Notes under the pieces: model-generated
What the model was told of the DNA's origin: nothing
What the model saw: the letters and a program-made list of their open reading frames with translations, nothing else
Database searches by the model: none
Assembly: GCF_910589235.1 (NCBI RefSeq)
Contig: NC_060955.1
Span: 18,850,212-18,914,211 of the forward strand
Origin: Vespa crabro
Taxonomy: Eukaryota; Arthropoda; Insecta; Hymenoptera; Vespidae
DNA: 64,000 nucleotides
Direction: 5' to 3'
Part shown: positions 36,175 to 47,046 of the stretch, piece by piece
How positions within the stretch are numbered: position 1 is the stretch's first letter
Layout of the letters: every line of letters starts with the position of its first letter
Translations under genes and position numbers: made by a program

Positions 36175-36760
36175 AGAGAAATTTAAGATCTATGTTATCT
36201 TCATATTAATCTAAGAATCTGCAGAGTCGAAATATCTTAGTAATCTTTATATTATTTAAATAGTGGTCTGTTTATTTGTTTCTTTTGCAGCATGTTTGCA
36301 CATCCTTTATACCTCATATATTATTACAAGAAATTATAAATATTATGTTTGCTATGTAGATCCGAAGGGTAGATCCGAAGAAAGAGAATCAAACTTTCTA
36401 GATATGTAATAATATAATAGACGTTAATCCGAAAATTGAATAAATACTGTGTCTGTGTATTAACGAAAAATATTGGTAATATACTCAGGACACTTTCACA
36501 ATCTTTGTAGCTTGAATCTTTTATTTCTTCTTTGGTGATATTCTCAAAATAATTTTTTTTCTATAAATTATATTTCGAAACAACCCAGAATGTAAGAATT
36601 TAGATAAACAGAACTGTAATAATAGATAGAGTAATTCATTTTCTAGTTGCAGAAATGCAGTGAAATTATTCGCATTTTTTACATTCAGTTTATATAATAT
36701 TAATTACAAACGATTCAATAAAGTAAGGTTCATCAATAACTAAGTTTGACTTTTGTTCTA
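36175..36760 (+). pseudogene. Group C receptor remnant
   Basis: B7 3' flank to about 36340. C1 leader-like sequence 36400-36690 (ATAATAGACGTTAATC, GTGTATTAACGAAAAATATT, TTTTATTTCTTCTTTGG). A last trace of the exon 7 end and 3' flank is at 36708-36745 (ATTCAATAAAGTAAGG then CATCAATAACTAAG). Confidence 0.5.
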
Positions 36761-37293
36761 TCTATGGCAGAAATTATAAAAGTATTATTATAAAATGTTA
36801 ACAATAATTTGTGAAAATATTCAAAAAATTTTTTATTTTTATATGTTATAAAGTTCTAATAATAAATAAGAAATAAATTCTATATGAAATAATAGGGCAA
36901 AAGGAGGATGAATATTTTCATTTGATCATTACTGACAATGAAAATTAAAACCTAGGTAATGTACCTAAATAATGTCTTATTGATTTTCATTGATTGATAA
37001 GAAGGTAAAGTATATGAATATGTATGTATTCCATTTATCAAAAAGGCAAGGACGAATTTGACAAGATGGGAGTATGAAAATGACAGTTTTAATTCCAAGC
37101 TAAATACAAGATAGGATAATATTTAATACGAAAACAGTTCGATAATAAAAAGAATAGGAAAGCAATTGTACGAATTAGTATCATTTTAAAAGAGCAGCAG
37201 AAAAGGTTTGAAATTCTAAAAAAAGTAACTCTGAAGTATATTTTGCAAGTGAAAAGTGATATATTTAATAAGAAAATTAAAAAAACAATTTAA
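36761..37293 (+). promoter_or_regulatory. Upstream region of A6
   Basis: Distal block at about 36965-37044 (TTATTGATTTTCATTGATTG, TATATGAATATGTATG) and proximal block at 37175-37204 (TTAGTATCATTTTAAAAG), about 119 bp before the start. Confidence 0.5.
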
Positions 37294-39121
37294 ATGTTTC
37301 GACCAAATAAGTTTCAACGTTCAGTATTGCCATTGATTATCGTGAATTCAATCGTTTGCACTGGCTTATTAGAATACTTCGTTAATCGTACGATACGTAC
37401 GATTGGTTTAGTTTATATCATATGTTGTTTAGTTTACTACGTTACCTTATCTTGTACGTTTATGAATACGTTTGATATTTTTAAGAATGCTCAACCGTCA
37501 AAACTAGCAAGAATAATATCGGCAATTACATTCATTGGAAACCCTCTTCTCTATATCATAACAATTTCCGTTGGATTAATAAGAACAGAGGTAAAATGTC
37601 TTCTATTAATCGATAAGTTTTTATTTTAGTGATTTTTCTATTATTAAGACTAATATATTGTAAATAAAAAGACAGTTGAATAATTGGGTATATTGATTAT
37701 CACAGCGGGTAAAATTGTTTATAAAACAACTAGAAACTTGTATACAAAGAATTGATGAATTGAACATACCGAAAAATTATTCCTCTCTTATACGGTATCA
37801 GTGTATCGTAGGCATACTTGTTATTTTTCTTATATCAGGCTTAATAATTGAAGATATGTATTGGTACTCCGACATGAATTTATCATTTGGCAACAGTTTA
37901 ATGTTACAATTTTATTATTTCGACAATTATTCTTACATTGTAATGATGGTCATTAATTTTACTTTCGTCTTTTGGATCAGGCAAGTTAATCTTTCTATTT
38001 TGTAAAAGAAGAAATTAATGTTACTGAATTTAACGAATGATCTTACGTAGGTACGTAAAGATCAAATTTGGTCAATTGAATGCAGCACTCTTAAATATGT
38101 TGACAACAACTGCTGATTCACCACAACATAAAAGAGTCCTCCGAATGAAAGATAATTGGGAAGAAGAATCTTCGTTATCAACTATTTGTGGAACGTACAA
38201 AACGAATGAGAATATTGTGAAATTAAAAAAAGTTAAGTAAGTTATGGATAATTAGCCCAAAACGATTTATTATTTTTCTTCAATTTTTAACAATTGTCTC
38301 TTTATTCTTTCTATTATAGACAAATCCATTTAGAGTTGATAAAATGTGGGAGAACTATAATTGATGCATACGGATTACATATTCTTATATCCACGGCTAT
38401 ATCAGTATTATATATTATTATAATATTGCACAGTTTATACGACAGATTAATTTCAAATGGATATGAATCATGGATAAGAGAACTTTTTCAGAGTTTCTGT
38501 TGGATTTTTTATTTCATCATTCAAATTTTTGCAATAAGCAATATATGCGAGACATCGATGACAGAAGTATGTTTCTTTTACAATTTATTTTTTCTTTCTT
38601 TTTTGTTTAATCATATATTTAATATTTGCAAAATGTACAACTCTTGAAGAGAATTTCATAGAATTACATATTGATTTTATTTATTTTTCTATATGTCATG
38701 GATACTGGAGACATTCTTTGCGAATTATACGAACCTTCAACCAGCAAGACGTTTCGCGATGAAGTAAGAGACAATGCCTGTTAGTGAATAATATCAAATT
38801 ACAATATATACTAAATGTATAATTATTTGTTTTAGATTCGCGATTTTACTTATCAATTAATCCAAAATCGTCTGACATTCACCGCATGTGGATTTTACGA
38901 TTTAGGTCATTCATTTTTATATAGTGTAAGTTGAAAATGTGTAAATTCCTTTGGTTACTTATATTTTTGATTTTATGAGAATTTTGGTATTTTTGTGCAT
39001 ATTATAGGCAATTGGTTCGATTACTACTTATCTTGTTATTCTTATACAAATGGGAGATAAACCAAAAGTATTCTCCAACGACACAGACTATAATTCAACG
39101 TCCATAATAAATAAGGAATGA
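37294..39121 (+). CDS. A6: gustatory receptor, group A, 7 exons
   Basis: Exons: 37294-37590, 37706-37980, 38051-38236, 38320-38566, 38695-38763, 38836-38925, 39008-39121 (425 aa). Begins MFRPNKFQRSVLPLII. Signature TTYLVILIQMGD. Loop: TTTADSPQHKRVLRMKDNW. GC donor in intron 2. Exon 5 starts GTC ATG GAT ACT after CTATAT with no AG; an AG at about 38670 is in frame and open through a hydrophobic stretch, as in A7/A8, but has no counterpart in B genes. A 2-bp difference near 39108 shifts the last codons, so A6 ends INKE while A7/A8 stop three codons earlier. This gene is a diverged sister of A7 and A8. Confidence 0.82.
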
Positions 39122-39566
39122 AGAAATATGTTTCTTTAGGCGAAAAATGCATGGCATGTAGTCGATATTATTTTAATCAGTATTATATTTTGTTTTACCT
39201 CACACCTTTCATCTTTTTGGGTCAATAAAGAAAAGAAACGAAAAAGGAAATAATAGAAAGATGAATATGAAATGATAACATCTGCGTAATGAATAATTTC
39301 TTATTAATTTCTATAGTAATATGAAAAGATAATATCTGTAATTTATTTTATTGAAATATCGCGTAAAGTTTCCACCTCTCCTAATCCGAATGTAGTAACG
39401 GAAATAATGTATCACATTAAAACTCTGCAAAGAATGTTCTACATACATTAAATTTCTGCGAACTTCAAACGCCTGGTTTATCGAACGGTTTATTTGAAAT
39501 AATTAGTGCTTTAAACGAAAAAGAAAGTGTAACAAATAAGTTATTTTCTTGAAGAATATTTTAGAA
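39122..39566 (+). promoter_or_regulatory. A6-B8 spacer with B8 upstream module
   Basis: Distal block at about 39285-39365 (TCTTATTAATTTCTATAG then GATAATATCTGTAATTT; the ATCGAAC part is decayed). Proximal block at 39406-39446 (ATGTATCACATTAAAACTCT then GTTCTACATAC). The 9,751-bp repeat begins around 39150. Confidence 0.45.
39224..39229 (+). terminator. Polyadenylation signal of A6
   Basis: AATAAA in TTTTTGGGTCAATAAAG, 102 bp after the A6 stop. Confidence 0.6.
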
Positions 39567-40924
39567 ATGTCAATTTCATCGGAATTTCGACATAGCATCA
39601 AGCCACTGATAATAATGAATTCGATTTTCACCACTGGTCTGATAGAATATTTCATTGAAAATAATATTAACGTGATTGGTATGGTTTACGTTTTCTTCTC
39701 TATTATTTTCTACACTTCGATTGCCAGTATATTTCCGTCTTCCGCGCAAGTTTTTAGAGATGAACGACCATTACTAATACAATTAACGGGCCAGTTATAT
39801 ATTTTTACCTGCCATGTGTTTCACATTGTTAACATTATCGCTGGAATACTTAGAAGAAAGGTGAATTTTTTTGTCCTTTTAATTAACCGATTTCGTCCAA
39901 ATTGCTATCATAATCTATCCATTTTTATCTTTTACAGAAAGTGAGACGTTTTACGTTACAAATAGAAACTTGCATTCGATCTATGAATCAACTTAATATC
40001 CCAATGAATTTGTCTAAATGTTTTTTGCAACAATGTTATCTAATATTATTCTTGGTTTTCATATTTATAATTATGATAGTATTTGATTATCAATGGTTAA
40101 TATTGATCAGGACAAAATACTGGATATTAATTTTCTTTTACGTCGAACGTTATCCCTACTTCGCATGGTTATTAGTTGATTTTACTTTTGTATTCTGGAT
40201 CAGGCAAGTAAATCATTTAGTTTGTCATACAAAACCTCAATATTTATCTAATTTAAATTATCGAATCATAAATTTAAAATAGATGTATAAAGATAAAATT
40301 TAGTCAATTGAATGAATTATTGAGAAGTATGCTTACGACAACTATCGATTCACCTCAACATAAAAGAGTCCTTCGAATGAGGAAGAATGATTCTCCGTCA
40401 TTTGAAACCCGTCGAAAGTATAGATCAAATGAAGACGTAATCAAAATAAAAAAAGCCAGGTAAACATATATAGTAAAAGTATACAAAAAGATTTCTTTGA
40501 TTTTTTTCTTTTTTTCATTTTCTGTAGGGAAATACATCTGAGATATTCTATGTGAATTGTACGAACCATCAACTAGCAATGAATATCGTGTCGAGGTAAT
40601 AATTAATAAAATCAAATTAACTAGAAATTAATCTCAATATTTTATCATACTTCTAGATTCTTGACTTTACTCTACAACTTATTCAAAACCCATTGTCATT
40701 TACAACATACGGCTTCTTTGATCTCGGCTATTCATTGATACAGAGTGTAAATTCAAAGCATAATTTTAGTATAATCGATATTTAGATTTATATTTATATT
40801 ATAAACAACTAATATTAATTATTTTTAGCTCATCGGTACTGTAACGACCTACCTCGTTATTCTCATACAAATTGAGAACACAACACAACAAGTTTTTTTT
40901 GATAATTCCACTAATCATTTGTGA
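39567..40924 (+). pseudogene. B8: group B receptor broken by a 360-bp deletion
   Basis: Exons 1-3 are intact: 39567-39860, 39938-40203, 40283-40459 (GC donor in intron 2; loop TTTIDSPQHKRVLRMRKN). Exon 4 starts at 40528 but after GG GAA ATA CAT CTG jumps into exon 5, giving AGA TAT TCT ATG TGA, an immediate stop. By comparison with B10, 360 bp are missing: most of exon 4, all of intron 4 and the first codons of exon 5. The fused exon ends at 40595. Exons 6 (40657-40746) and 7 (40829-40924, VTTYLVILIQIEN) remain clean, so the loss is recent. A truncated product with about five of the membrane segments is conceivable. Confidence 0.85.
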
Positions 40925-43172
40925 GAAATTTAATAGCACTATGAAATTTATAATAATTAGTTTATACTACCTTTGCGTGGCACGTGCTGGTTTTATAGCA
41001 CACGTATTGATGCTAAAAAGTATGAATACTATCATAATATATTTTGTTATATACGATGTATAAAACAATTGATATATAAATAATATATATGATAAATATT
41101 CGCATTACTTCAGATCCTATGTATTTGTAATTTCATATTTAAAAAAAAAATTTTCCGCTTTTCTGGATCGATTGTTAATGTATAAGTGTGCTTAAGATAC
41201 CATCCAAACGACAGAAGAGAGAAAACCTGTAGAAATATAATATACTGTCGAATCTATGCCAGCAGACAGGAAAAGCCAGTAAAAAACATGTTACCACCGT
41301 GCCATTCGTATACACAAAACACAGAAGAGTATTCAAAGAATTCACAATACGGAACACAATCACAAATCATTCGATCAATTAAAATCTAGTGTAATCAATT
41401 TCATAATTTTCTTCTCTCTCTCTTCCTCTCTATCGTATTTAAAGTTTTATAAGTTGCTTTATAGCTAATATTTCTCATCAAATATTCTCAACTTTCCATT
41501 CAATTACAAAGAGTAATTACCGAAAAATTTATCTAAATTGGATGTAAATAATGGAAATTTTTAAGAAATTACATACATGATTAAAGCAATTATATTAGTA
41601 TTATGTATTAGTAGAAACACGCAATGATCTGTCACGCTATCAAAACAGGCAAGCGTCATGAGACGTACGACAGATGCAATTATTATATATTAGGGATTCG
41701 ATAGTTGTAAGTTCAGCTATGAGCTCAACAGAATTTTAACCGGTATATATAAAAAATCGGAATATTGAATAAAAAAATTATTACTGTAAAGTTGTGTGTT
41801 TGTATATTAACTAAGGACACTAAAAAAATACTAAGGACATTTTTACGGACTAGATGGTGTGTGTCTTTTATTTCTTCTTTTATATTATTTACACAGTAAT
41901 TTTTATTAATTGCACTTGCGATAAGGCAATTTGAAAAGTAAGTTTTTCAATAGATATTAGTATAATTATACATACAATAATTTCTCTTTTAGGTGGACTA
42001 ATTCGATGAAGTTATTTATACGTTTTACATTAAAAGTATGAATTGTGTAATACAAGATTCTTTCATTTCGTTCTGAAAAATTTCTGGTACTTAACAAATT
42101 GTCACAATAGAAATCCTCTTTCGCAGGTAAAAAGTATACTCTCTATATAGCACATTGCTGATACACATGTGCACTTTTGGTTTATATTAAATGGAAATGA
42201 AACTACTCGATTAGTGCAGAAAATAAAAAAAAAATAAGCATTATCATAACTATCAATAATTCTATTATCTCCTCTGATCCTTTTTAGTTAATTGGAATGA
42301 TATTAAAACATTAGATCCGTTACGTAACAAATGTCTGAGGTGATGTTAATAAAATCAATAACAAAAAAACATCACATACAGGTTAGACATAACTGTTAAG
42401 AAAGACCAATCATATTATAGACTTTCATATAGGAAGATTTAGGATACAAACTATATCTATTAAATTGATTAATTTCTTATTAATCTCAACGATCTCACAT
42501 AATAAAACTATATATAATATAATCCTGCATAATACAATTTTTAATAATATTTTTTGCAAAATAAATAAGACTTTGAAATACAAGTGTCATCTGAATAAAT
42601 GAATAAATAATATGATTGATTATAAGATCGAGTAGATAATTTTTCCTATCGAATGAAAGGACGGCTATTTTAGTCATTCCCCATCACCTATACATATAAC
42701 AATAACCTATGTGCAACGTAATTCTTTTTATATCTAGATACTTTCTTTGATAGTACTGCTATTGATATTTCTTTTTCATACTAAAGCTTTTCATTTAATT
42801 TATATTTTATAGAAGAAAATAATGTAATAAGAAATACAATAAGAAAAGTTGTCGAACTTTGCTCATCAAAATTATGATACTTTTCATTTTAACTTTTCAC
42901 TGTCTTACACTTTGTTATAAATTATTGAAGATAACGATACATTACGATATAGAAAGAGTTATCGATTTGATTAGTTCAACAGTCCTACACTTGTGAGACT
43001 CAGTGGCATTACCGTAATATCCTTCGAGGATCCCTGAACGCGTCTAATAAGATAAGTGGACTAAACCGAGACGAAAAGGATAAAAGATTAAATCTATTCA
43101 AATTGATTTATATACTGTGCAAATAAACGTGATTATATAGTTGACGAATAAAAAATACAACTAACTATCATC
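40925..43172 (+). other. B8-C1 spacer
   Basis: 40925-41060 is B-type 3' flank (GGTTTTATAGCACACG). 41150-41400 is somewhat richer in GC, not found after other B genes outside this repeat, and unidentified. 41690-42000 is the C leader whose degraded copies occur at 25.2, 28.0, 32.0 and 36.4 kb. 42460-42720 carries CTTATTAATCTCAACG and the ACCTATGTGCAACGTAATTC stretch also seen near 5.62 kb. 42930-43010 (GATTAGTTCAACAGTCC, GACTCAGTGGCATTACCG) is a candidate C promoter. No ORF here resembles a gene. Confidence 0.5.
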
Positions 43173-44962
43173 ATGAGAAATATAATTGAGAGATTTATAA
43201 AACAAGAAAATGTACGAGATACTTTTAGATTTTACAAAATAAAGCACAAAAGAAAAAAGAATTTCGGAGAAGTTTTACGACCGATCTACATTTTAAGTAT
43301 TATCTTTGGATTGCGTGTTTTTGAATTTCCTCAAAGCCATTCAAGACCAATACTTAGTTTCCTTTATTCTATGTCACTTTATTGTCTTCATCTTGTCGGA
43401 TGGACTTATCAAGAACGAATGTATAACACTGAAATGTTTAATTTAGACAGAACTATAACCTACGTTTTATCTATCTCAGATAAAATAATGGTATTTATTA
43501 TACTCATATTGGGATTACATCAGAGCAAGGTGAGACCACAATATTTATGCATAATTATCAATACTAACGAATTTTTTCTATGATATTTATTAATATTATT
43601 CTTAAAACGAATGTTACACAGTCATCAAAATTATTTGCCAAAAGAATAAGCGAGATTGACAAAACACTTCAGGTGCTAGGTTCATCAACGTCTTTCAACA
43701 ACATTTACAAAAAGACGATAATGAATATAACGATCGCAATCCTTTATTTGTTACTTTTCCTCATAACAATTATCATATGGATGACAATATTAAATAATCC
43801 AATTTATAAATCTTTCATATTATATTTATCTCTAATGTTGAATATATATATATTTATGATCAAATTTATACTTTTAATCGAATTCTTTACTATTATAAGG
43901 TATGTACTACTATTAAGAATAACATATTTCATTTCGATTATAAATTGAAAATCTTTAATTATCTTAGATGCATCCAATCGGAATTTCGCCGAGCAAATGA
44001 TCTCCTTAGCGATGTCAATGTTTTACCAATTTCTTCTATTGCTTCGGAATTACTTGAACATAAAAAAGCTGATGGTTCCTTATCTATTGAAAGTTCTCTC
44101 CCAGTAGATTCAAAAAAATTATTTATCGGTCAATCGTCATTATGTCGATCACAGTCACAATTGCAAGTTGAGAGTTACAAAATAAATAAAAGCAGGAGGT
44201 TGTTACGGACGATCAGGTGAGCCAAAGAAACAAAGTACATATCTATTATTTAGAATTTACGTGAAAATTTCATCAGACAGGTTCATCTAGAATTATATAA
44301 AGTGTCGAAAAGTTATAGCAATATGTATGGCATACAGATATCCCTGGAAGTGGCAATATCTGTATTGTTTAACATATACGTATTATATGATTTTTATACA
44401 AAATTGGAAAAAGAAACAGGAAACATTAATGATCTGATTCATCACTTAATGTTACTTATATTCTGTTGCTCACAGTATACGTTGAAAATCTTTATCATTA
44501 ATTACATCTGTGACAAAACAACGAAAGAGGTATGTATAAATATTAATTCGCTTTTCTATTTTCTATAATAAGGATTTCATAATTTTTTTAGGCAGAACGT
44601 ACCAACGAAATTATTCACACATTTTATGGGCAAAATACGGATTTCGAGATAAAAAAGGAGGTTAATATTTTTTATGAAATAAATCAAGATTTGTATAAAT
44701 TAAAATTCTTTTCATTACAGGTAGAAATATTCTCTTTGCAAATGGTGCAATGTCGTACTGTATATACCGCATACGGTTTATATAATCTTAATTGTAAACA
44801 CATTTGTTCGGTAGGTGTAATTGTTTACGTACAATCAGATTATAAACAGAAAAGGATAATAACAAGCATAATAATTTTTCTATTCTTCAGTGTGTCGGTA
44901 TCATAACAACATACATGGTTATCATGATACAAGTTACCAATTCAATAAAAAAAGAAACATAA
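43173..44962 (+). CDS. C1: gustatory receptor, group C, 7 exons
   Basis: Exons: 43173-43529, 43622-43899, 43968-44216, 44277-44529, 44592-44660, 44721-44810, 44891-44962 (455 aa). Exon phases equal those of A and B (0, 2, 2, 0, 0, 0), and exons 5 and 6 have the same 23 and 30 codons, so it is a true member. Signature TTYMVIMIQV. Exon 1 has a longer basic N-terminus before PIYILSIIFGLRVFEF. Exon 3 encodes an 83-residue hydrophilic, serine-rich loop without DSPQHKR. All splice sites are canonical, including TTTTTTTAG/GCA GAA CGT at exon 5. For exon 4 I use the acceptor ending at 44276, since the AG at 44280 would put a stop in frame. Much more diverged than A or B. Confidence 0.8.
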
Positions 44963-45439
44963 ATCATTGCGATGACCCTTCATCTTGCGAATAGTGCAAA
45001 CAATAAAAATTTACGAGTAAATTCTTACATGACATAAATTGACAAAGTGGAATAAATATTTTTATTTGTAATCTATTGTAATAGTTGATCAATTGTAAAT
45101 AATATAATGTTATTAAATAATTTCTTATTGATTTTCCTTTAATAATAAGGTAATGTATATAAATATTGATAAGGATGAAGAACATATTTAACATGATGCA
45201 AGAGATAGGGTAAGTAGAAAAGTGGTAATTTTTACTTCAACCTAATATTGCGAGCCATAATAATTATTATTATTGAAACAGTCCAATATAATAAAAACAT
45301 AAACCATTAGTAAGAGTTAGTTTTTCGTCAAAATGTCTGCAAATAGTACATTGAAACTGAATAAATATAAAAAAAATTGTTATATTTCTTAAAAGTGAAA
45401 AGTAATATTTTCAATAAGAAAATTAAAAATTGTTTTTAA
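44963..45439 (+). other. Group A leader remnant after C1
   Basis: 45118-45185 matches the A distal block (TTCTTATTGATTTTCCTTTA, GGTAATGTATATAAATATTG) and 45318-45350 a diverged proximal block (GAGTTAGTTTTTCGTCAAAA). They lead into a dead A exon 1. Confidence 0.5.
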
Positions 45440-45540
45440 ATGTTTCGGTCGAAATAATTTCAATGGGCCCTTAGGCCATTAATTAGCGCAATTTTGATCA
45501 TTTACACCAGTTTATTAGAATACTTCGTTGAAAGACAGGG
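45440..45540 (+). pseudogene. Group A exon 1 fragment
   Basis: ATG TTT CGG TCG AAA is followed by TAA where Gln or Glu is expected. Homology continues through PLISAILIIYTSLLEYFVE and stops near 45540, where unrelated sequence begins. Confidence 0.8.
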
Positions 45541-46554
45541 TGTAAATCCCTATGTCGTCTGTTTTTGTGTGGGATATTTGAAGAAAAGAATTTAACAATG
45601 CATAGCTTGATTGTAAGATTTAATTGTCTTACTATTGTACTATAGCAAATGACGATGATTATGATTGCTGAAACGTATGTAATATGATTCGCAATATTTT
45701 AGTATGATATCCGAATATATCAATCTCCCGCTAATTATAAGTATTTCGTTAATAAATATCTTTAAATATATGAGAATATAAATTCGCGTGCCTGTTTCTC
45801 GAAGACGTAACTCTTTTCTTCGGAGAACGGTTTAGAGTTACGTCTCAGCACAAACTTTATATTCTTTAAATCGAGTTTTACCTTTCTTATTCTTATTTCC
45901 TTTAAAAGAAAGAAACATTTCGAAAGGGAAATAATTGATCTCCAAGAGTTTGTGTTCTGCGATTGTGATGTATTTAGTTGATCGATTGCATGCGACGCAA
46001 GGTTTAACATAAGTTTTGCTCGTATAGCCTGAAACCGTCCAATCGAGTTTACTTTTTAATGATGAAACTGAGTTATTAATAAATGAGATTCTACCTCAAC
46101 ATGCTAAATTTTGAGCTAGTTAAACGCCATTGATAGCGTCAATAGGAGCAGGCTTGTGAAGTTGTGAATCCGCCAATCCGATCGTCGACAGAATCGATTA
46201 ACCTTGGATGTGTAATGATTCGTTTCACATATAATGCAAATCGTCTCCACGATCGTTGAGAAAGCATACTGCGGCCGTACTTAAGGTCGCGTTCGTTTAT
46301 GCGGTATTGATAGTTTGTCTGCGTATTTCGAAACTTAGGATAGTCTCCGCATTGAACCTGCATCGGAAAAATTTTGGTAGCCGTGGTGACCTGCGCTTAC
46401 GCGTTAACAGGTGGTGAGCTGGAGTGTGTCTGTAGGAATGAGTATCTCCTTTCCTGTAAAGATTCCAAAAATTGATCCTCGTTGAAAGATCCACTCCATC
46501 GAGGGTAATCCCACGGTGTTGCATGTGTATCATAATGAAGACATGCAGGCAACA
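45541..46554. other. Unidentified insert of higher GC
   Basis: This block interrupts receptor homology between an A exon 1 fragment and a B exon 3 fragment. 46130-46554 is clearly richer in G and C, with many CpGs, than the rest of the window (for example CCGATCGTCGAC at 46178 and CTGCGGCCGTACTTAAGG at 46270). Short open frames on the minus strand (46297-46563, 46139-46363) resemble nothing I recognise. No transposase, terminal repeats or target duplication could be found by eye. It could be a fragment of another locus carried in by rearrangement. Confidence 0.5.
45803..45845. repeat. Inverted repeat, 11-bp arms
   Basis: AGACGTAACTC at 45803-45813 and its exact reverse complement GAGTTACGTCT at 45835-45845 flank a 21-base loop. 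Repeated at 55554-55596 in the next copy. Could form a hairpin; function unknown. Confidence 0.7.
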
Positions 46555-46614
46555 AGTATTCATCGAACGGATAAATGTAGCAAAAACATCATCATTATTA
46601 AAAAAGCCAAGTAA
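46555..46614 (+). pseudogene. Group B exon 3 end fragment
   Basis: GTATTCATCGAACGGATAAA followed by AAAAAAGCCAAGTAATTATT matches the end of exon 3 and the donor of B4-B7. Nothing else of a B gene is present; the upstream edge is the junction with the unidentified insert. Confidence 0.7.
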
Positions 46615-47046
46615 TTATTATTATGTACTACAAATTTATAATATATATATATCGAATAAATGTTCTCATTTGTTCATAACTGACAATGAAAATTGATATC
46701 TAGATAATATATCACGGAGGAAATAATATCGTATTGATTTTCATTTGATAAGGAGGTAAAGTGTATGAATATGTATGAACTCCTTTCATCAAAGAATTTG
46801 CCAAGATGGAAACAGTAAGATAAATATGAAAGTGGTAGTTTTTATTCCAAGCAAAATATAAGTCACGATAATATTTATTACGAAAACAGTTCAATAATAA
46901 AAAGAATAGGAAAGCAATTGTAGGAATTAGTATCATTATAAAACAGCAGCAAGAAAAGGTTTGAAATTCTAAGAAAAGTAACTCTGAAGTATATTTTGAA
47001 AGTGAAAAGTGATATATTTAATAAGAAAATTAAAAAAACAATTTAA
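46615..47046 (+). promoter_or_regulatory. Upstream region of A7
   Basis: Distal block at about 46711-46795 (GTATTGATTTTCATTTGATA then CTCCTTTCATC) and proximal block at 46927-46954 (TTAGTATCATTATAAAAC), about 120 bp from the start. Confidence 0.5.

Noticed and set aside
38672..38763. Longer exon 5 in A6-A8, A4 and A5 starting at an upstream in-frame AG, to avoid a non-AG acceptor
   Set aside because: It would insert a hydrophobic stretch of about 9-16 residues absent from Gr proteins, it is impossible in B5-B7 (in-frame stop) and in A1 (TGA), and the C genes place the boundary at the GCN codon.
41186..41389. 67-codon ORF in the B-C spacer
   Set aside because: No similarity or codon pattern to support it; in copy 3 the same stretch carries a change near its start, so the frame is not preserved by selection.
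46297..46563. 88-codon minus-strand ORF in the CpG-rich insert
   Set aside because: Open by virtue of composition; no start context, no partner exons and no family resemblance. Kept only as part of the unidentified insert.
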